Source: Spirochaetales bacterium
Lineage (GTDB): Bacteria; Spirochaetota; Spirochaetia; SZUA-6; DRHE01
Direction of reading: 5' to 3'
Length of the DNA stretch: 18,226 nt
NCBI GenBank assembly: GCA_016935715.1
Contig: JAFGQJ010000276.1
Coordinates: 1-18,226, forward strand
This document shows, piece by piece, positions 1 to 5,785 of this stretch. Below the pieces are notes generated by a model. That model was not told the DNA's origin, searched no databases, and saw only the letters and a program-made list of their open reading frames with translations. How positions within the stretch are numbered: the first letter of the stretch is position 1; each line of letters opens with the position of its first letter. A program made the translations under genes and the position numbers.

Positions 1-2
1 TC

Positions 3-407
3 AATGCCGAGCCAATAGAAGAATTTCGCCGGGACGATGAAATAGCCGGAATCATGCCGGTCCGTTTTCGCATAAACAATCTCTGGGGAATGCACCTGCG
101 GGTGGACCAATGGGCCGTGGCCGATACGAGCGTCGAGAGGTACAACGGCAGACCGCCATCGTACCAGCAACTGCCCGCGGAATTCAAGAGGAAAAAACCG
201 AAGTTTGAGGGATACGGGATGAAGACCGATTATCGCGAATTCCCGCTGGCCGGGATGAGCTGTGCAATCTTCTCCATTCCACCCTCGAAGAAAATACAGA
301 TAACCGCAGGGAGCGAATGCATCAGCTGGAACGACGACACCTACCCGGACGACGTTCACTACTCGATACGGATAATCCGGGTTACGGTCTGCAATATCGT
401 CAATTAG
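3..407 (+). CDS. Hypothetical protein, C-terminal fragment (5' end outside window)
   Basis: The reading frame is open from position 3 to a TAG at 405-407, giving about 134 residues with no stop. Third codon positions are strongly G/C-rich, as in the clear genes here, which supports real coding. The first ATG in frame (54) has no Shine-Dalgarno sequence, so the gene most likely begins before the window. The visible part is hydrophilic with many aromatic and acidic residues. It ends in an alternating pattern (WNDDTYPDDVHYSIRIIRVT) suggestive of beta strands, and it has no transmembrane segment. I do not recognise the family. It converges on the permease gene that ends at 443, with only 35 bp between them. 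A small inverted repeat (ACGG-ATC-CCGT, about 424-434) lies in that gap but is too weak to call a terminator. Confidence 0.5.
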   Translation, partial: NAEPIEEFRRDDEIAGIMPVRFRINNLWGMHLRVDQWAVADTSVERYNGRPPSYQQLPAEFKRKKPKFEGYGMKTDYREFPLAGMSCAIFSIPPSKKIQITAGSECISWNDDTYPDDVHYSIRIIRVTVCNIVN

Positions 408-442
408 AGGTCACGGAGAGATCACGGATCCCGTATTCCGGC

Positions 443-1276
443 TCACTTGACTGCCCCGCGTGTGAGGCCCGAAACGAAACCCCGCTGAGCCAGCAGATAG
501 CCTGCCACCAGAGGGATGGATGCGATTACGCATGCCGCACTGAGGTGATGGAAATACACGTCCCCCTCAGCGCCGAAGAAACTGTAGAGTCCGACCGACA
601 CCAGCATGGTCTCCCTGGAGCTGGCCACCACGAGCGGCAGGAGGAACTGCCCCCAGGAGAAAAGCAGTGTGAGGAAGCCCGCGGCTCCCAATCCCGGGAG
701 GCTCAGAGGCAGTATGATGTTCCAGAGAATCCGCACACCCGAGCATCCGTCGATTCGCGCCGAATCGGAAAGGCTGCTCGGAATGGTGTCGAAATGGGCT
801 TTCAGAATCCAAATGGAGAACGGTATACGGATTGAGGCAAAGATCAGAATCAGCCCGCTCAAGGTATTCAGCAGTCCTATTTTCGACATCATGATGTAGT
901 AGGGAATGATGTTGACGACCCCGGGTATCAGCTGAATGCCCAGCATGGCGATGAGCAGGGTGTACTTCATTTTGAACCTGTAGTACGAAAAACCATATGC
1001 CGCCGGGGCCGCAATGAGCAGGCATAGTGCCACCGAAAGAACCGCGACAATGACCGTGTTCTTCAGATACAGAACCATCTCGGTGCTGCCGAATACAACG
1101 GCATAGTTCGTCAGGATGAATTTCCTGGGAAATATGGTAGGAGGATAGGCAAAGATTTCGCTGGGTTCCTTGAAAGAGGACAGCACTACCCAACTGAGGG
1201 GAAACAGTATCACCACAGCCAGCAGAACGAACCCGCCGTATCTGCCCGCCGTTCTGACAAGAGCTCTCGTTTTCAC
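443..1276 (-). CDS. Carbohydrate ABC transporter permease, MalG type (CUT1)
   Basis: This is a 277-residue inner-membrane permease subunit of a CUT1-type sugar importer and the last gene of the left transporter operon. The N-terminal hydrophobic segment (about residues 14-32) is followed by the typical SSFKEP stretch of MalG-like proteins, and about six hydrophobic spans follow. The cytoplasmic loop that contacts the ATPase (EAA loop) reads SLSDSARIDGCSG. It keeps the ARIDG core, but the usual Glu-Ala-Ala is replaced by Ser-Asp-Ser. The start is GTG (complement of 1274-1276), with AGGAGG eight bases upstream. It lies 28 bp after the MalF-type gene and is almost certainly co-transcribed with it. 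No ATP-binding subunit is encoded nearby, so a shared MsiK/UgpC-type ATPase elsewhere probably energises it (inference). Confidence 0.93.
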   Translation of the reverse strand: MKTRALVRTAGRYGGFVLLAVVILFPLSWVVLSSFKEPSEIFAYPPTIFPRKFILTNYAVVFGSTEMVLYLKNTVIVAVLSVALCLLIAAPAAYGFSYYRFKMKYTLLIAMLGIQLIPGVVNIIPYYIMMSKIGLLNTLSGLILIFASIRIPFSIWILKAHFDTIPSSLSDSARIDGCSGVRILWNIILPLSLPGLGAAGFLTLLFSWGQFLLPLVVASSRETMLVSVGLYSFFGAEGDVYFHHLSAACVIASIPLVAGYLLAQRGFVSGLTRGAVK

Positions 1277-1304
1277 TCCCAGTACCTCCTCAGATCACTG
1301 TCCC

Positions 1305-2168
1305 TCACTCGCGCTCCCGAAGAACGCGCAGATACATGATGGTCAGTCCTATATTCAGAGCAAGCATGAACGTGGCGATCGCCGCGGCAAAACCCGCGTT
1401 CAACACCTCGAAGCCCTGGCTGTACACGGCCAGCGACAGCACCTCTGTAGCCCCCTGAGGGCCGCCGCCGGTGAGACTCAATGGAATGGAGACGTGGTTG
1501 AACGTTCCGGCGCTGGCCATGATCAGGTTCACGAGCAGGGTCGGCTTCAGCATAGGGATGGTCACGAACAGGAGAGTGGTCACCGATCCCGCCCCGTCGA
1601 TTCGCGCAGCCTCGAGCACTTCATCGGGAATTGTCTGGAGGCCGCCAAGCTGAAGTACGACTGACAGTGCCGTGCCCCGCCACACGAGAGCCCCTATCAG
1701 GATGACCATGGCCAGTGTCGGATCACCCAGCCAGGCCTGTGCAGGCATTCCGAGAAAACTCAGGAGGTAATTCAGAATCCCCAGCTTGCTGCCCGATACC
1801 ATCCGGTTGAACATGAGTCCGATGACAACTGCGGGAAGAGCCCAGGGAAGGATCGCTATGGTCCTCGCAATTGGAGTACCCCTTACGCGCTTGTGAAGGA
1901 GCAGTGCGGTCAGCAGGCCGAGGCTCATCTGCAGTGCAACAACGGCGACTACGTACACCGCCGTATTTCGTAAAACCGGCAGGAACCTGCTCCAGGTCAC
2001 GAGCCTGATGTAGTTGTCGAGCCCCACGAAGCGCGACCCGACGTAGCCGAAATGCAGATCCGTCAGGCTTATGTATATGCCGTAGAGTGACGGGTAGATG
2101 GTGAAGGCCAAGACAAAACTAACTGCTGGAGCGATGAACCAGATGTAGGCAGCGTGTTTTCTCCTCAT
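1305..2168 (-). CDS. Carbohydrate ABC transporter permease, MalF type (CUT1)
   Basis: This 287-residue inner-membrane permease pairs with the MalG-type subunit downstream. The start at 2168 (MRRKHAAYIWFIAPAV) gives the normal N terminus of the family, and GGAG lies about nine bases upstream of the ATG. The open frame continues upstream as far as 2876, but that extension is an out-of-frame reading of the binding-protein gene. It shows about six hydrophobic spans and a canonical EAA loop, EVLEAARIDGAGSVTTLLF, at about residues 195-213. The LTGGGPQGATEVLSLAVY segment near the C terminus is diagnostic of CUT1 MalF/UgpA-like proteins. It is separated from the binding-protein gene by 116 bp containing a GC-rich hairpin. 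Confidence 0.94.
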   Translation of the reverse strand: MRRKHAAYIWFIAPAVSFVLAFTIYPSLYGIYISLTDLHFGYVGSRFVGLDNYIRLVTWSRFLPVLRNTAVYVVAVVALQMSLGLLTALLLHKRVRGTPIARTIAILPWALPAVVIGLMFNRMVSGSKLGILNYLLSFLGMPAQAWLGDPTLAMVILIGALVWRGTALSVVLQLGGLQTIPDEVLEAARIDGAGSVTTLLFVTIPMLKPTLLVNLIMASAGTFNHVSIPLSLTGGGPQGATEVLSLAVYSQGFEVLNAGFAAAIATFMLALNIGLTIMYLRVLRERE

Positions 2169-2221
2169 TGAAAAGTCTCCAATCCCGGGAACATGCATCC
2201 GATGAAGCCGCACGATGACAA

Positions 2222-2264
2222 GCGGCCCCGGGTTCCGAAATATGGAATGCATACCGGGGGCCGC
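2222..2264 (-). other. Intercistronic GC-rich hairpin between binding-protein and permease genes
   Basis: Positions 2222-2232 and 2254-2264 can pair as eight G/C pairs (GCGGCCCC with GGGGCCGC), one mismatch and two further pairs. The interior TTCC/GGAA pair can extend the stem. No T-tract follows on the minus strand, so an intrinsic terminator is unlikely. A 3' stem that stabilises the upstream binding-protein message, or partial attenuation before the permeases, fits the position. This is well known between malE and malF and is inference here. The right-hand transporter operon has a similar structure at the equivalent place. Confidence 0.6.
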
Positions 2265-2284
2265 GTATCGATCATTTTGCGTGC

Positions 2285-3598
2285 TTACCTGGCGGTTCGC
2301 TCCCATTCTTCGAAAGAAGCCTTGGCGGCCGCATCGATCGCCTGGTCGGGCGTCATTTTTCCCATGATCACCGGCCCCACCTGGGCGGCTATCTCCAGCG
2401 AGGAGGCGGCATAGATGGGTACTGGAGGTCTTGGCCTGATCGGTGCACCGAACATGAGCTGGACAAACTGCTTGAACACCGGATCCTCGGCGAAGAACCT
2501 GTTTGTATCGACAATCGATTTGCGCACCGGGAGGTGTCCATGGGCCTGGTTCAGCTGCCCGAGGTTGGTCGAGTTCGTCAGGGCGGCGATGAATTTCCAC
2601 GCCGCGGCCTGGCGGGCAGGATCTTTCGTGTAGATTCCGTAGGTCCATCCGGACAAGTGTCCGACTGCGGTGAAGCCTTGCTCCATCGGATAGTTGGCTA
2701 TGCCCACTTTGGGATAGAGGTCCGGACGATTCTGCCTGAGCGGCGCCATTCTCGAAGAGGATGTCGGCCATACAACAGTTTGTCCCGCATAGAAGTAGTC
2801 GACGATCTGTTTTTCGTTCAGGTTGACAACCTCGGCCGGCATGAATTTGTGCGTGTTGACCATATCCCCATACCACTGGTAGATGCGTCTGAGGGCTTCA
2901 CGATTCTTCCCCTCGTGGAATGCGGGTTTGCCCTGGGCGTCGAAAAGATCACCCCCGTAGCCCCAGAAGTACGGAAGCATGTGAAGCGTGGTGTACTCGC
3001 TCTTGTCCCCGGAGTACATAACCGCCCATCTGTCCCTCCCCACCATCTTCTTGGCGGCACGAATGAATTCGTCCCGCCCTTCGGGCAGTTTATCGTAGCC
3101 GGCTTCTTTCACGAGATCCTTATGGTATACGTGGGTCCGGGAACCGTTATAAAACCAGACCGCGTATACCTTTCCATCGAAGGTAACCCCTTTTACAGCG
3201 TCCTCCAGGAAGTCAGCCCTGTCGTCTGCGGGCCATAGATCGTTCAGTGGAACGATATAGTCACCCTGGACCAGCCTCGCAACCCAGTAACCATCAATCG
3301 AGCCCAGATCGGGCAACTGATTTACCGAGGCAGCGGCAAGCACTTTTTGATGCGCCTCGGTACCGCCCGGCAGTACTTCGTAACGAACCTTTATGTTCGG
3401 GTTTTCCTGCTCGAACTCCGAGTAGATCCGTTCATAGATGACCTTGGCAGCGACGAGACTGGTCGAAGGACTGAAACTATCATTCGTCCAGTGCAAGAGT
3501 GTGATCATTTCTTCACTGCCTTCCTGCGTGCCAGCGGCGAAAGCCGAGACAGCGATCAACATGATCATCGCTGTCGAGAGCAACCTTCTTGCATTCAT
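2285..3598 (-). CDS. Extracellular sugar-binding protein of CUT1 ABC transporter
   Basis: This 437-residue family-1 extracellular solute-binding protein is the first gene of the left transporter operon. The N terminus MNARRLLSTAMIMLIAVSAFA is a Sec signal peptide with predicted cleavage near SAFA/AGTQEG. There is no lipobox cysteine, so it is probably a soluble periplasmic protein. Family features include the early LLHWTNDSFSP segment, IYERIYSEFEQENPNIKV (target-recognition helix plus strand) and KVLAAASVNQLPDL, which matches the usual 'ASGDAPDV' region. The C-terminal part contains PARQAAAWKFIAALTNSTN, typical of the helix before the closing lobe. The ATG at 3598 has AAGGAG seven bases upstream. 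A promoter with an operator-like repeat lies about 200 bp upstream (3783-3828). The substrate cannot be read from sequence; the neighbouring enzymes suggest a sugar or glycoside. Confidence 0.94.
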   Translation of the reverse strand: MNARRLLSTAMIMLIAVSAFAAGTQEGSEEMITLLHWTNDSFSPSTSLVAAKVIYERIYSEFEQENPNIKVRYEVLPGGTEAHQKVLAAASVNQLPDLGSIDGYWVARLVQGDYIVPLNDLWPADDRADFLEDAVKGVTFDGKVYAVWFYNGSRTHVYHKDLVKEAGYDKLPEGRDEFIRAAKKMVGRDRWAVMYSGDKSEYTTLHMLPYFWGYGGDLFDAQGKPAFHEGKNREALRRIYQWYGDMVNTHKFMPAEVVNLNEKQIVDYFYAGQTVVWPTSSSRMAPLRQNRPDLYPKVGIANYPMEQGFTAVGHLSGWTYGIYTKDPARQAAAWKFIAALTNSTNLGQLNQAHGHLPVRKSIVDTNRFFAEDPVFKQFVQLMFGAPIRPRPPVPIYAASSLEIAAQVGPVIMGKMTPDQAIDAAAKASFEEWERTAR

Positions 3599-3623
3599 GT
3601 GGTTCTCCTTTTATGAATGCTGC

Positions 3624-3635
3624 GGAGAGCTCTCC
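3624..3635. repeat. Perfect 12-bp palindrome in the leader of the left binding-protein gene
   Basis: GGAGAGCTCTCC is perfectly self-complementary and sits about 16-27 bp upstream of the Shine-Dalgarno sequence of the binding-protein gene on the minus strand. It could be a protein-binding site or a small RNA element. It may also be chance; no partner copy was seen elsewhere in the window. Confidence 0.35.
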
Positions 3636-3782
3636 CCGATGAGTCTCCCTGCCATTATTGGCGATTCGAGTCGGGGAACTCGATTCATCGACATCGTATT
3701 ATTTTCGACTGTTGCCGAGTCCAGATAGAATTCCACACCTCGATCATGGATCATGAAAACATGCTCAATTTTCATCCGAAAT

Positions 3783-3804
3783 GGTATAAAGGTATATTAA
3801 TTAT
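3783..3804. promoter_or_regulatory. Predicted operator A (GntR-type), left transporter promoter
   Basis: On the plus strand this 22-bp stretch begins GGTATAAAGGTATATT and ends AATTAT. It matches 19 of 22 bases of the element at 5480-5501, and its last 13-bp core (GGTATATTAATTA) matches 12 of 13 bases of the inverted copy at 5598-5610. It overlaps the -10 and the likely start point of the minus-strand promoter, a position that suits repression. Binding by the GntR-family protein encoded at 3959-4660 is inferred from proximity and co-occurrence. Confidence 0.6.
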
Positions 3805-3828
3805 GTCAGATCAATGATCCTTTGACAA
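3800..3828 (-). promoter_or_regulatory. Predicted sigma70-type promoter for the left sugar-transporter operon
   Basis: On the minus strand, -35 TTGTCA (3828-3823) is followed by a 17-base spacer and -10 CATAAT (3805-3800). The predicted start is near 3793, giving a leader of about 195 bases to the binding-protein ATG at 3598. It carries the same downstream operator as the promoters of the aldolase and propeller operons. Confidence 0.6.
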
Positions 3829-3958
3829 GGGGCGCTAATGCAGGACGGGTACGCAGTGCGGGTCGAAGCACAATAGCGTCAACGATCGACAGAGCTACGG
3901 ATTCCGAGCGATATCCGGTCGTCGTCGGTTCTGATCGGTGTGATCACCCGGCTCGCTT

Positions 3959-4660
3959 CTATTCGTTCGGATCGTCTGCGCCCTTCGTCTTGCTGAGGGA
4001 GTAAGCCTTCAACAGATGAGTCCGCATCATGGATTCTGCGAGAGGTCCGTCACGGTCGCGAATGGCGTCCGCTATGGTGGAATGGTCGGCTACGGATTCA
4101 TCGGGAATACCGGGGATGCTGAGGGTGTGGAGGCGCGTTTTCTCGATCATGTCTTCCACGAGCTGGGCAAGGCCTTGCAGGAATTCGTTCTCAGAGGCCT
4201 GTGCAACCGCCAGGTGAAATGCATGATCGCCCTCGATTCCGATGCCGCCGGCTTTCAGATCGGCCTTCATCGTCTCTATGGCCTGGTAGATCTCGCTGAG
4301 ATGAGCATCGGTGCGGCGCTGCGCAGCGAAATACGCGGTCTTCGTCTCGAGGATCAGGCGTACTTCTATCACGTCCGTAAGTATCTGCCCGGTACGTCGA
4401 CACAGTGTCTGGAAGACGGACACCGCATGGGGCAGGGAGATCTGCCTGACGAATGTACCGCCTGCAACGCCGGTTCGAGTTTCGACTTCACCGGTCAGCT
4501 CGAGCGCTCTCAGTGCCTCTCGAACGGAGGTCCTGCTTACGCCCAGACTTTCCGCGAGTTTTCTCTCGGCCGGGAGCCGATCGCCCGGCTTGAGGACACC
4601 GCTTTCAATTCGATCACGCAGCGCCTTCGCCACGTCCTCGAAGAGTCGGCTCTTGGTCAA
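3959..4660 (-). CDS. GntR-family transcriptional regulator, FadR subfamily (FCD domain)
   Basis: Residues 5-72 form a winged helix-turn-helix of GntR type, with GDRLPAERKLAESLGVSRTS and SVREALRALELTG as its core. Residues about 90-222 are an all-helical FCD ligand-binding domain. The four metal/ligand residues of that domain appear as Asp145, His149 (DHAFH), His193 (ADH) and His215 (MRTH). Length (233) is normal. The start is uncertain: the TTG at 4660 has no good Shine-Dalgarno sequence. A CTG at 4678 would add MEPFNR and has GGAG six bases upstream, and no ATG or GTG exists in frame before the upstream stop. The gene follows the aldolase gene by 104 bp and may have its own promoter (4707-4736). 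It probably senses a sugar acid or pathway intermediate and represses the three promoters that share the GGTAYATTRRTTA element (inference). Confidence 0.93.
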   Translation of the reverse strand: MTKSRLFEDVAKALRDRIESGVLKPGDRLPAERKLAESLGVSRTSVREALRALELTGEVETRTGVAGGTFVRQISLPHAVSVFQTLCRRTGQILTDVIEVRLILETKTAYFAAQRRTDAHLSEIYQAIETMKADLKAGGIGIEGDHAFHLAVAQASENEFLQGLAQLVEDMIEKTRLHTLSIPGIPDESVADHSTIADAIRDRDGPLAESMMRTHLLKAYSLSKTKGADDPNE

Positions 4661-4706
4661 CCTGTTGAACGGTTCCAGCTCACGCTCCAGTCGACGTACG
4701 AAGTCT

Positions 4707-4736
4707 ACTATAGCTCACACGATCACCCAAGCTCAA
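4707..4736 (-). promoter_or_regulatory. Possible promoter for the GntR regulator gene
   Basis: On the minus strand, -35-like TTGAGC (4736-4731) and -10 TATAGT (4712-4707; five of six consensus bases) are 18 bp apart. The predicted start near 4700 would leave a 22-40-base leader depending on the start codon used. It lies between the aldolase stop and the regulator start, so the regulator could have a basal supply independent of the controlled aldolase promoter. It lacks the GGTAYATTRRTTA element. Confidence 0.4.
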
Positions 4737-4764
4737 GGACGGCTCGATAGTACCCAGCCGCGAA

Positions 4765-5430
4765 TCATTCAGACAGCCAGGTGCGACTGCCGAACGAGGC
4801 TGTCCAATCGGAGCTGAATGCATTCCATCTGTCCCGAGTGTGCGCGTTGGATAGAAAGCGCTTCCAGATCTGGTACGAGCATGTCATCTCGTGTGCGCCC
4901 GCCTTGAATCCCTCGACGATCTGCTGCAGCGACCGGCCGGCCGTCATCACCCTGGACGGAACCGCCGCACCGGTAAACGTCTTCACGATATCCTGCACGA
5001 TTTCCCACACCGGCCGCTCTTCGACCTCCCCCAGGAGGCCCAGGAACACTGCGATGTGATCCGCCCCGGCCTTGGCGGCGGCCAGCGCTTCGATCACCGA
5101 ATGAACCGCGGTCGCACACACCGGAACATTCGTCGAAGCCTTCAATCGAGCCATTGCGGCGATGCCGGCGACGTTGGTGTGTATCTTGACCACGATGTTG
5201 TCGGCCAGTGAGTGCAGCTTCTCCGCTTCTCGAACGATTTCCTCCGTTGTATGAGACACGACCTGAACAAAAAGCTTGACCGGAACCGTGCTGCGGATGG
5301 TGTCGAGTGCGGCTCGGAAGTCATCGCAGGCAGCCAGCATGGTAGGGTTGATGGTGACGCCGTCGAGAATTCCCCAATCGTAGATTTCCCTGATTTCCTC
5401 GATGTTGACCGAGTTCAAATAGAATTCCAT
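4765..5430 (-). CDS. Transaldolase family / fructose-6-phosphate aldolase-like protein
   Basis: This 221-residue protein has the length and layout of the FSA/TalC subfamily of class I aldolases. The N terminus MEFYLNSVNIEEIREIYDWG and the GILDGVTINPT strand match the family's start, and NIVVKIHTNVAG carries the Schiff-base lysine (Lys82). LFVQV, ATAVHSVIEALAAAKAGADH and the C-terminal FSSDW also align. The ATG at 5430 has AGGAGG five bases upstream; a longer open frame to 5562 is not needed. Compared from memory with E. coli FsaA, three positions differ: Asp6 is Asn6, Tyr131 is Phe129, and phosphate-binding Arg134 is replaced by a hydrophobic residue. The fold assignment is firm, but the substrate and even the reaction are open. 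It is preceded by promoter and operator B and followed by the GntR gene. Confidence 0.85.
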   Translation of the reverse strand: MEFYLNSVNIEEIREIYDWGILDGVTINPTMLAACDDFRAALDTIRSTVPVKLFVQVVSHTTEEIVREAEKLHSLADNIVVKIHTNVAGIAAMARLKASTNVPVCATAVHSVIEALAAAKAGADHIAVFLGLLGEVEERPVWEIVQDIVKTFTGAAVPSRVMTAGRSLQQIVEGFKAGAHEMTCSYQIWKRFLSNAHTRDRWNAFSSDWTASFGSRTWLSE

Positions 5431-5479
5431 TCTTCCTCCTAACCCGAGCATGGAGGCATGCCGAACGCCTGGTCGGAAC

Positions 5480-5501
5480 GGTATAAAGGTACATTGGTTA
5501 T
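5480..5501. promoter_or_regulatory. Predicted operator B (GntR-type), aldolase promoter
   Basis: On the plus strand it begins GGTATAAAGGTACATT and ends GGTTAT, with 19 of 22 bases identical to operator A. As at operator A, it overlaps the -10 and start region of the minus-strand promoter. It contains two direct GGTA-starting half-elements eight bases apart (GGTATAAA-GGTACATT). Confidence 0.6.
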
Positions 5502-5525
5502 CGCATATCGATTCCTCCCTGTCAA
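5497..5525 (-). promoter_or_regulatory. Predicted sigma70-type promoter for the aldolase (and GntR) genes
   Basis: On the minus strand, a perfect -35 TTGACA (5525-5520), 17-base spacer and -10 GATAAC (5502-5497) predict a start near 5490. That leaves about 60 bases of leader before the aldolase ATG at 5430. Confidence 0.65.
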
Positions 5526-5555
5526 GCGCTTCGGAGCACTCCCCGGATCGCCGGC

Positions 5556-5584
5556 TTGACAAGGCAGGGCACGATCCCTAAAAT
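5556..5584 (+). promoter_or_regulatory. Predicted sigma70-type promoter for the propeller/dehydrogenase operon
   Basis: Perfect -35 TTGACA (5556-5561), a 17-base spacer and -10 TAAAAT (5579-5584) predict a start near 5591. The operator copy follows immediately downstream. Confidence 0.65.
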
Positions 5585-5597
5585 GGGAATATAGGAC

Positions 5598-5610
5598 TAA
5601 TCAATATACC
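5598..5610 (-). promoter_or_regulatory. Predicted operator C (GntR-type), propeller operon
   Basis: Read on the minus strand, GGTATATTGATTA matches the core of operator A at 12 of 13 bases and operator B at 11 of 13. It lies just downstream of the predicted start of promoter C. Extending to 5623 gives an ACC-ATTAAA-GGT inverted arrangement, so the second half-site differs from that in copies A and B. Confidence 0.55.
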
Positions 5611-5629
5611 ATTAAAGGTCACCGTTGGG

Positions 5630-5785
5630 ATGGAGAAGCTCATTGCGGGACCCCCGGTCTTCGGCCTGGTATCGGCCCCTTATCCGGCAGCGCGCACCCG
5701 AGCGGCCGTGACGATGAACAGCCATGGTTTGCCGGATCAAGAGCCTCCGTATCCCTCGCAGGAGGAGGGTAATACACATGCGTGA
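5630..5785 (+). CDS. Possible 51-aa upstream ORF overlapping the next gene start
   Basis: An ATG at 5630 opens a 51-codon frame that begins MEKLIAGPPVFGLVSAPYPA and ends in TGA at 5783-5785. It overlaps the first codons of the downstream gene (ATG 5778). A weak Shine-Dalgarno-like AAAGG lies about 11 bases upstream. The peptide resembles no family known to me and may be non-functional. If it is translated, its stop codon lies just inside the next gene, a layout that allows translational coupling or leader-type control. The downstream gene has its own strong AGGAGGAGGG, so coupling is not required. Confidence 0.25.
   Translation: MEKLIAGPPVFGLVSAPYPAARTRAAVTMNSHGLPDQEPPYPSQEEGNTHA

Larger units (their letters stand above)
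3599..3958. other. 360-bp intergenic region: leader and promoter of the left transporter operon
   Basis: No convincing gene lies here. Reading leftwards, the region holds the promoter and operator at 3783-3828 and then about 190 bp of untranslated leader for the binding-protein gene. The leader contains several small symmetric elements: a 6-bp stem with a 6-base loop (TCGAGT/ACTCGA, 3666-3683) and a perfect 12-bp palindrome at 3624-3635. Near 3745-3765 there is a cluster of overlapping GATCATG repeats. The part from 3829 to 3958, downstream of the regulator gene, shows nothing I can name; I see no clear T-tailed terminator. Confidence 0.6.
5431..5777. other. 347-bp divergent control region between aldolase and propeller-protein genes
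   Basis: This region contains two back-to-back promoters whose -35 boxes are about 30 bp apart: B to the left (5497-5525) and C to the right (5556-5584). Each has its own operator copy, at 5480-5501 and 5598-5610. The rightward leader is about 187 bases long and includes a possible 51-codon reading frame (5630-5785) that overlaps the start of the next gene. Confidence 0.7.

Noticed and set aside
2169..2876. A 236-residue N-terminal extension of the left MalF-type permease
   Set aside because: The extension is an alternative reading of the binding-protein gene. The start at 2168 has its own Shine-Dalgarno sequence and gives the normal permease N terminus.
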